Below are positions 60,957-64,000 of a DNA stretch of 64,000 bases, one piece after another. The position numbers and the translations under genes are program-made. Source of the DNA: Actinoplanes lobatus. Lineage in GTDB: Bacteria; Actinomycetota; Actinomycetes; Mycobacteriales; Micromonosporaceae. The notes under the pieces were generated by a model. That model had not been told where the DNA came from and searched no databases. It saw only the letters and a program-made list of their open reading frames with translations. The stretch is from the NCBI RefSeq assembly GCF_014205215.1, contig NZ_JACHNC010000001.1, positions 5,514,501-5,578,500 on the forward strand, given 5' to 3'. Position 1 is the stretch's first letter, and each line of letters begins with the position of its first letter.

Positions 60957-61354
60957 ACATGACCGAAGAAGTAGTTCGCCGCCACCACGAAGATCACCAG
61001 GCTCACCAGGCCGGCGATCAGCCAGGCCCGGGCGCGTACGGTCTCGCGCTGCACCCGCTTCTGCACCGGCAGGGCGGTGATGCCCTTGAGGCGCAGCCGC
61101 TCCTGCCGGAGGACGGCCTTGCCCTCGGCGGGCGTCAGACCCAGTTCGGTCAGCATCCGGCGGTGCGGGACCCTGAGGACGGCCCCGACCGCGACGCCCA
61201 GCGGCCCGCCGAAGCTCGCCAGCTGGGTGGCGCCGCTGGCGATCGCGACCGCCGGCACCGCGCCCATCAGCACGACCACCGCCACGGCCGACCGCTTCAG
61301 TTGGCGATTCGAGCGTTTCAACCGGTCCAGCTCGCCCGCGTCCAGGTCGCGCAT
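60957..61354 (-). CDS. Small membrane protein, C-terminus unresolved
   Basis: From the ATG at 61354 the frame encodes a believable protein of about 130 residues: a charged N-terminus (RDLDAGELDRLKRSNRQLKRS), a hydrophobic segment (AVAVVVLMGAVPAVAIASG), a basic cytoplasmic loop (ELGLTPAEGKAVLRQERLRLKG) and a second helix (AWLIAGLVSLVIFVVAANYFFG). After HVRRR it enters the 23-bp repeats and then stays open for over 3 kb antisense to GH2, which is a GC-rich artefact. The true stop is therefore not visible; the end given here is where the credible part stops. Function unknown. Confidence 0.55.
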
Positions 61355-61677
61355 CGTCTCTCCCGGTCTCTGTCCCGTTCCGGCCGCCGGAATCTACGCG
61401 GGGAGAGGCCGTGCCGGGTTGCCCGCGGCATGCCGGACGGTGTCGTGCGACCGTGCTGAGCTGCTGGGACAGCCGGAGCGCCGATTTCGGCCGGTGTCCG
61501 GCCGTGTCCGACGTGAGCCCGGCAGTGCCGAAATTCAATCGATGGACATCGAAGCTTGACCCTCGATTGAATCGTTAACATACTCAAGAAACCGCGAGCC
61601 GCCCCGAGGCTCGTTCCGCCCGCGCTTTCCCCGAGCGCGGTCCGTGTGTCCCCGTTCCTGCACACGATGGGATCCCC
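61355..61677. promoter_or_regulatory. Divergent region with inverted repeat and promoter for the lyase gene
   Basis: The 323-bp gap holds a perfect 10-bp inverted repeat, ATTCAATCGA (61533-61542) and TCGATTGAAT (61563-61572), spaced 20 bases. A promoter-like pair, TTGACC (61556-61561) and CATACT (61579-61584) with a 17-base spacer, overlaps its right arm. A repressor bound to the dyad would cover the promoter. The left 150 bp are GC-rich with no evident signal. Confidence 0.55.
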
Positions 61678-63522
61678 ATGCACATCTCTGCCCTGCCCCG
61701 GAAGGCCGTCGCGCTGACGGCCACGACCCTGCTCCTGCTCGGCGGCGCCACCTCCGTGGCCGCCGCCGCCGAGAGCGGCCCCCTCGCGGCTGCCGCGCCG
61801 TCCGCCCGTACCACTGAAGATCTTGATCGTGGTCTGATCGCTCTGCGCACGTCGGGCGGGAACTTCCTGTCGTGGCGGCTGCTCACGTCGGACCCGGCCG
61901 GGGTGGCGTTCAACGTCTACCGCGGATCGGTCAAGGTCAACGCCGCGCCGATCGCCGCCGGCACGAACTACACCGACGCCGGCGCGCCGGCCGGCGCCTC
62001 CTACACCGTGCGGCCGGTCGTCGACGGCGCCGAGGCCGTCACCCTGGCCGCCGAGGAACCCAGCGTCGGGCTGCTGGCCGCCTACCAGGACGTGCCGATC
62101 CAGATCCCGGGCGGCGGCACCACACCGGACGGGGTGGCCTACACCTACTCGGCCAACGACGCGTCGGTGGGCGACCTCGACGGCGACGGCCAGTACGAGA
62201 TCGTCCTCAAGTGGGACCCGTCGAACGCCAAGGACAACTCGCAGTCCGGCTACACCGGCAACGTGTTCATCGACGCCTACAAGCTCAACGGCACCCGGCT
62301 GTGGCGCATCGACCTGGGCCGCAACATCCGGGCGGGCGCGCACTACACCCAGTTCCAGGTGTTCGACTACGACGGCGACGGCAAGGCCGAGGTCGCGATG
62401 AAGACCGCCGACGGTACGAAGGACGGCGCCGGCGTGGTGATCGGCAGCTCGAGCGCCGACTACCGCAACTCGTCGGGCTACATCCTGTCCGGTCCCGAGT
62501 TCCTGACCGTGTTCAACGGGCAGACCGGGCGGGCCATGGCCACCGCCGACTACGTGCCCGCCCGCGGCACCGTCTCGTCGTGGGGCGACTCCTACGGCAA
62601 CCGCGTCGACCGGTTCCTGGCCGGAACCGCCTACCTCAACGGGTCGTACCCGAGCATCATCATGGCCCGCGGCTACTACACCCGCAGCGTGATCGTCGCC
62701 TGGGACTTCCGCAACGGCGCGCTGACCCGGAAGTGGACGTTCGACAGCAACTCGTCCACCAACGGCTCCGCCTGGGCCGGGCAGGGCAACCACCAGCTGT
62801 CGATCGCCGACGTGGACGCCGACGGCCGCGACGAGATCATGTACGGCGCCATGGCGGTCGACGACAACGGCTACGGACTGTGGACCACGGGCCGGGGACA
62901 CGGCGACGCCTACCACGTCAGCGACCTGATCCCGAGCCGGTCGGGGCAGGAGGTCTTCAAGGTGTCCGAGGACGGGACCAAGCCGGCCATGTGGATGGCG
63001 GACGCCCGTACCGGTGCTCTGATCTGGTCGACCGCGACGTGCGGCTGCGACAACGGCCGGGGCGTGTCCGCCGACATCTACGCGGGCAGCGCGGGCGCCG
63101 AGTCGTGGTCGTCGGCGGTCGACGGCCTGCGCAGCGCCAGCGGCGCGAACATCGGCCGCAAGCCGTCGTCGACGAACTTCGTGATCTGGTGGGACGGTGA
63201 CGCCCAGCGGGAGCTGCTCGACCAGACCCGGATCGACAAGTACGGGACCGGCGCCGACACCCGGCTGCTGACCGCCAGCGGCGTGCACTCGAACAACGGC
63301 ACCAAGGCCACCCCGTCGTTGCAGGCCGACATCCTCGGTGACTGGCGCGAGGAGGTCATCTGGCCGACCACGAACAACACCGCCCTGCGGATCTACTCGA
63401 CCACCGATGCGACCAGCATCTCGCGGGCCTCGCTGATGCAGGACCGGCAGTACCGGGAGGCGGTCGCCTGGCAGAACACCGCGTACAACCAGCCGCCGCA
63501 CCCGAGCTTCGCGATCGGCTGA
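61678..63522 (+). CDS. Secreted PL11-family rhamnogalacturonan lyase
   Basis: A 614-residue secreted lyase with a signal peptide (VALTATTLLLLGGATSVAAAA). It cleaves the rhamnogalacturonan I backbone of pectin by beta-elimination. Typical features are an N-terminal fibronectin-like part (SWRLLTSDPAGVAFNVYRG), then an eight-blade propeller with repeated calcium-binding Asp motifs: DLDGDGQYEIVLKWDPSN, DYDGDGKAEVAMKTADGT and DVDADGRDEIMYGAM. The C-terminal DILGDWREEVIWPT and the ARGYYTRSVIVAWDF segment fit YesW/YesX-type enzymes. No extra binding module is attached. It supports a pectin-degradation role of the whole island. Confidence 0.93.
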   Translation: MHISALPRKAVALTATTLLLLGGATSVAAAAESGPLAAAAPSARTTEDLDRGLIALRTSGGNFLSWRLLTSDPAGVAFNVYRGSVKVNAAPIAAGTNYTDAGAPAGASYTVRPVVDGAEAVTLAAEEPSVGLLAAYQDVPIQIPGGGTTPDGVAYTYSANDASVGDLDGDGQYEIVLKWDPSNAKDNSQSGYTGNVFIDAYKLNGTRLWRIDLGRNIRAGAHYTQFQVFDYDGDGKAEVAMKTADGTKDGAGVVIGSSSADYRNSSGYILSGPEFLTVFNGQTGRAMATADYVPARGTVSSWGDSYGNRVDRFLAGTAYLNGSYPSIIMARGYYTRSVIVAWDFRNGALTRKWTFDSNSSTNGSAWAGQGNHQLSIADVDADGRDEIMYGAMAVDDNGYGLWTTGRGHGDAYHVSDLIPSRSGQEVFKVSEDGTKPAMWMADARTGALIWSTATCGCDNGRGVSADIYAGSAGAESWSSAVDGLRSASGANIGRKPSSTNFVIWWDGDAQRELLDQTRIDKYGTGADTRLLTASGVHSNNGTKATPSLQADILGDWREEVIWPTTNNTALRIYSTTDATSISRASLMQDRQYREAVAWQNTAYNQPPHPSFAIG

Positions 63523-63533
63523 GTTTCCGCATG

Positions 63534-63569
63534 ACGAAGGGGCGGCGGCAGATGCCGCCGCCCCTTCGT
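63534..63569. terminator. Bidirectional hairpin between PL11 and CBM13 genes
   Basis: A perfect 16-bp stem (ACGAAGGGGCGGCGGC and its complement) with a 4-base loop begins 12 bp after the lyase stop and ends 6 bp before the convergent gene's stop. It can terminate both transcripts. Confidence 0.9.
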
Positions 63570-63574
63570 CAAGG

Positions 63575-64000
63575 TCAGCCGAGTCGCCAGTTCTGGGCGG
63601 CCAGGCTGTTGCAGGTGTAGAGGGAGAGGCGGGCGCCGTTGGCGGCGTCCCAGTTGTAGTTGTCCAGGCACGTGTTGCCGGCGACGTTGCGCAGCGAGAA
63701 CCAGCCGCTGCCCCGGTCCAGCACGATCCACTGCTGGCTGGTGGAGCCGTTGCAGGTGTAGAGGCCGACGTCGGCGTTCGCGGCGGTGCTGGCGTTGATG
63801 TTCGACAGGCAGGTGCCGGTGTTGCGGTTACGGATCTCGTAGTACGACCCGTTCTTGTAGGTCAGCTCGAAGTGCTGGGCCGTGCCGCCGTTGCAGTCGT
63901 AGAGGCGGACCAGGGCGCCGAGCGTGGTGTCGCGGTTGTAGTTGTCGACGCACCGGTTGCTGTGCTGGCCCCGGATGCCCGGGTTGGTGACGGTGCTCGG
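63575..64000 (-). CDS. C-terminal CBM13 (ricin-type) lectin domain of a protein cut by the window
   Basis: The minus-strand frame is open from the window edge to a TGA at 63575 and encodes 141 residues without a start, so the gene begins beyond 64000. Three beta-trefoil repeats of the ricin-B/CBM13 type are visible: SNRCVDNYNRDTTLGALVRL-YDCNGGTAQHF, NTGTCLSNINAS...VGLYTCNGSTSQQW and NTCLDNYNWDAANGARLSL-YTCNSLAAQNW, each with the C-L-D/N, the Y-x-C-N and the QxW-like feature. It is most likely the binding module of another secreted polysaccharide-degrading enzyme. Confidence 0.9.
   Translation of the reverse strand, partial: PSTVTNPGIRGQHSNRCVDNYNRDTTLGALVRLYDCNGGTAQHFELTYKNGSYYEIRNRNTGTCLSNINASTAANADVGLYTCNGSTSQQWIVLDRGSGWFSLRNVAGNTCLDNYNWDAANGARLSLYTCNSLAAQNWRLG

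Noticed and set aside
57569..61354. A 1261-residue open frame on the minus strand
   Set aside because: Almost all of it is antisense to the well-supported GH2 gene and has the low-complexity composition of a GC-rich shadow; only its first 130 residues look like a protein.
1..64000. tRNA, rRNA, insertion sequences, integrases or attachment sites
   Set aside because: I looked for these and saw none; no transposase-like protein or terminal repeats are present in the window.

Overview
The DNA is very GC-rich, with ATGA/GTGA stop-start overlaps, GTG starts, LuxR giants, an ECF41 sigma factor, Ser/Thr kinase and many secreted plant-polysaccharide enzymes. This points to a filamentous actinomycete, most likely Micromonosporaceae and Actinoplanes-like (inferred from content and style, not from a marker gene).

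Region 1 (1-15.6 kb, mainly + strand) opens with an almost complete mevalonate operon: mevalonate kinase (5' end cut off by the window), diphosphomevalonate decarboxylase, phosphomevalonate kinase, type 2 IPP isomerase, HMG-CoA reductase and HMG-CoA synthase. An HxlR regulator and an NphT7-like acetoacetyl-CoA synthase follow. Next comes an operon with a 2-epi-5-epi-valiolone-synthase-like sugar phosphate cyclase, four cupin proteins in a row (one separated by a zinc alcohol dehydrogenase), an SDR, a VOC protein resembling cyclitol epimerases, a UbiA prenyltransferase and a Pyr4-type membrane terpene cyclase. A DoxX protein ends the region.

Region 2 (15.6-27.4 kb, - strand) holds a large LuxR/LAL regulator and a tightly packed operon read leftward: two DegT/DnrJ aminotransferases, a methyltransferase, a second UbiA enzyme, a nucleotide-sugar dehydrogenase, a BenE-type transporter, MetK and a PfkB (adenosine-kinase-like) kinase. 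Region 3 (27.9-40.2 kb, + strand) is the divergent operon: polyprenyl diphosphate synthase, Gfo/Idh dehydrogenase, TIM-barrel isomerase, M20 hydrolase, Ldh2-type dehydrogenase, a second Gfo/Idh, a DUF-hydrolase fusion, an epoxidase-like FAD monooxygenase, a UbiE-like methyltransferase and a second LuxR regulator with TTA codons.

Read together, regions 1-3 look like one meroterpenoid gene cluster. The mevalonate genes and polyprenyl synthase make the prenyl donor. The cyclase/cupin/VOC set probably makes a C7-cyclitol-derived or aromatised head group. UbiA joins them, the FAD enzyme may epoxidise the chain and the Pyr4-type protein would cyclise it. Aminotransferases, methyltransferases and SAM supply would decorate the product. 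From memory, Actinoplanes makes the sesquiterpenoid BE-40644 with a similar mevalonate cluster; I cannot tell whether this locus makes that compound, a relative or something new.

Region 4 (40.2-45.2 kb) has an ECF41 (SigJ-type) sigma factor divergent from an MFS pump, a SnoaL-like protein and an acyl-AMP ligase, with a near-perfect ECF41 promoter in between. Region 5 (45.2-53.2 kb) has a membrane protein and a frameshifted Ser/Thr kinase, then a Pls-like (poly-epsilon-lysine synthetase type) single-module NRPS overlapping an M1 peptidase. Region 6 (53.2-64 kb) is a plant-cell-wall degradation island: GH43, GH5, GH2 with PA14 and LamG domains, a PL11 rhamnogalacturonan lyase and the tail of a CBM13 protein, plus a membrane-anchored Hsp70-like protein and a small membrane protein.
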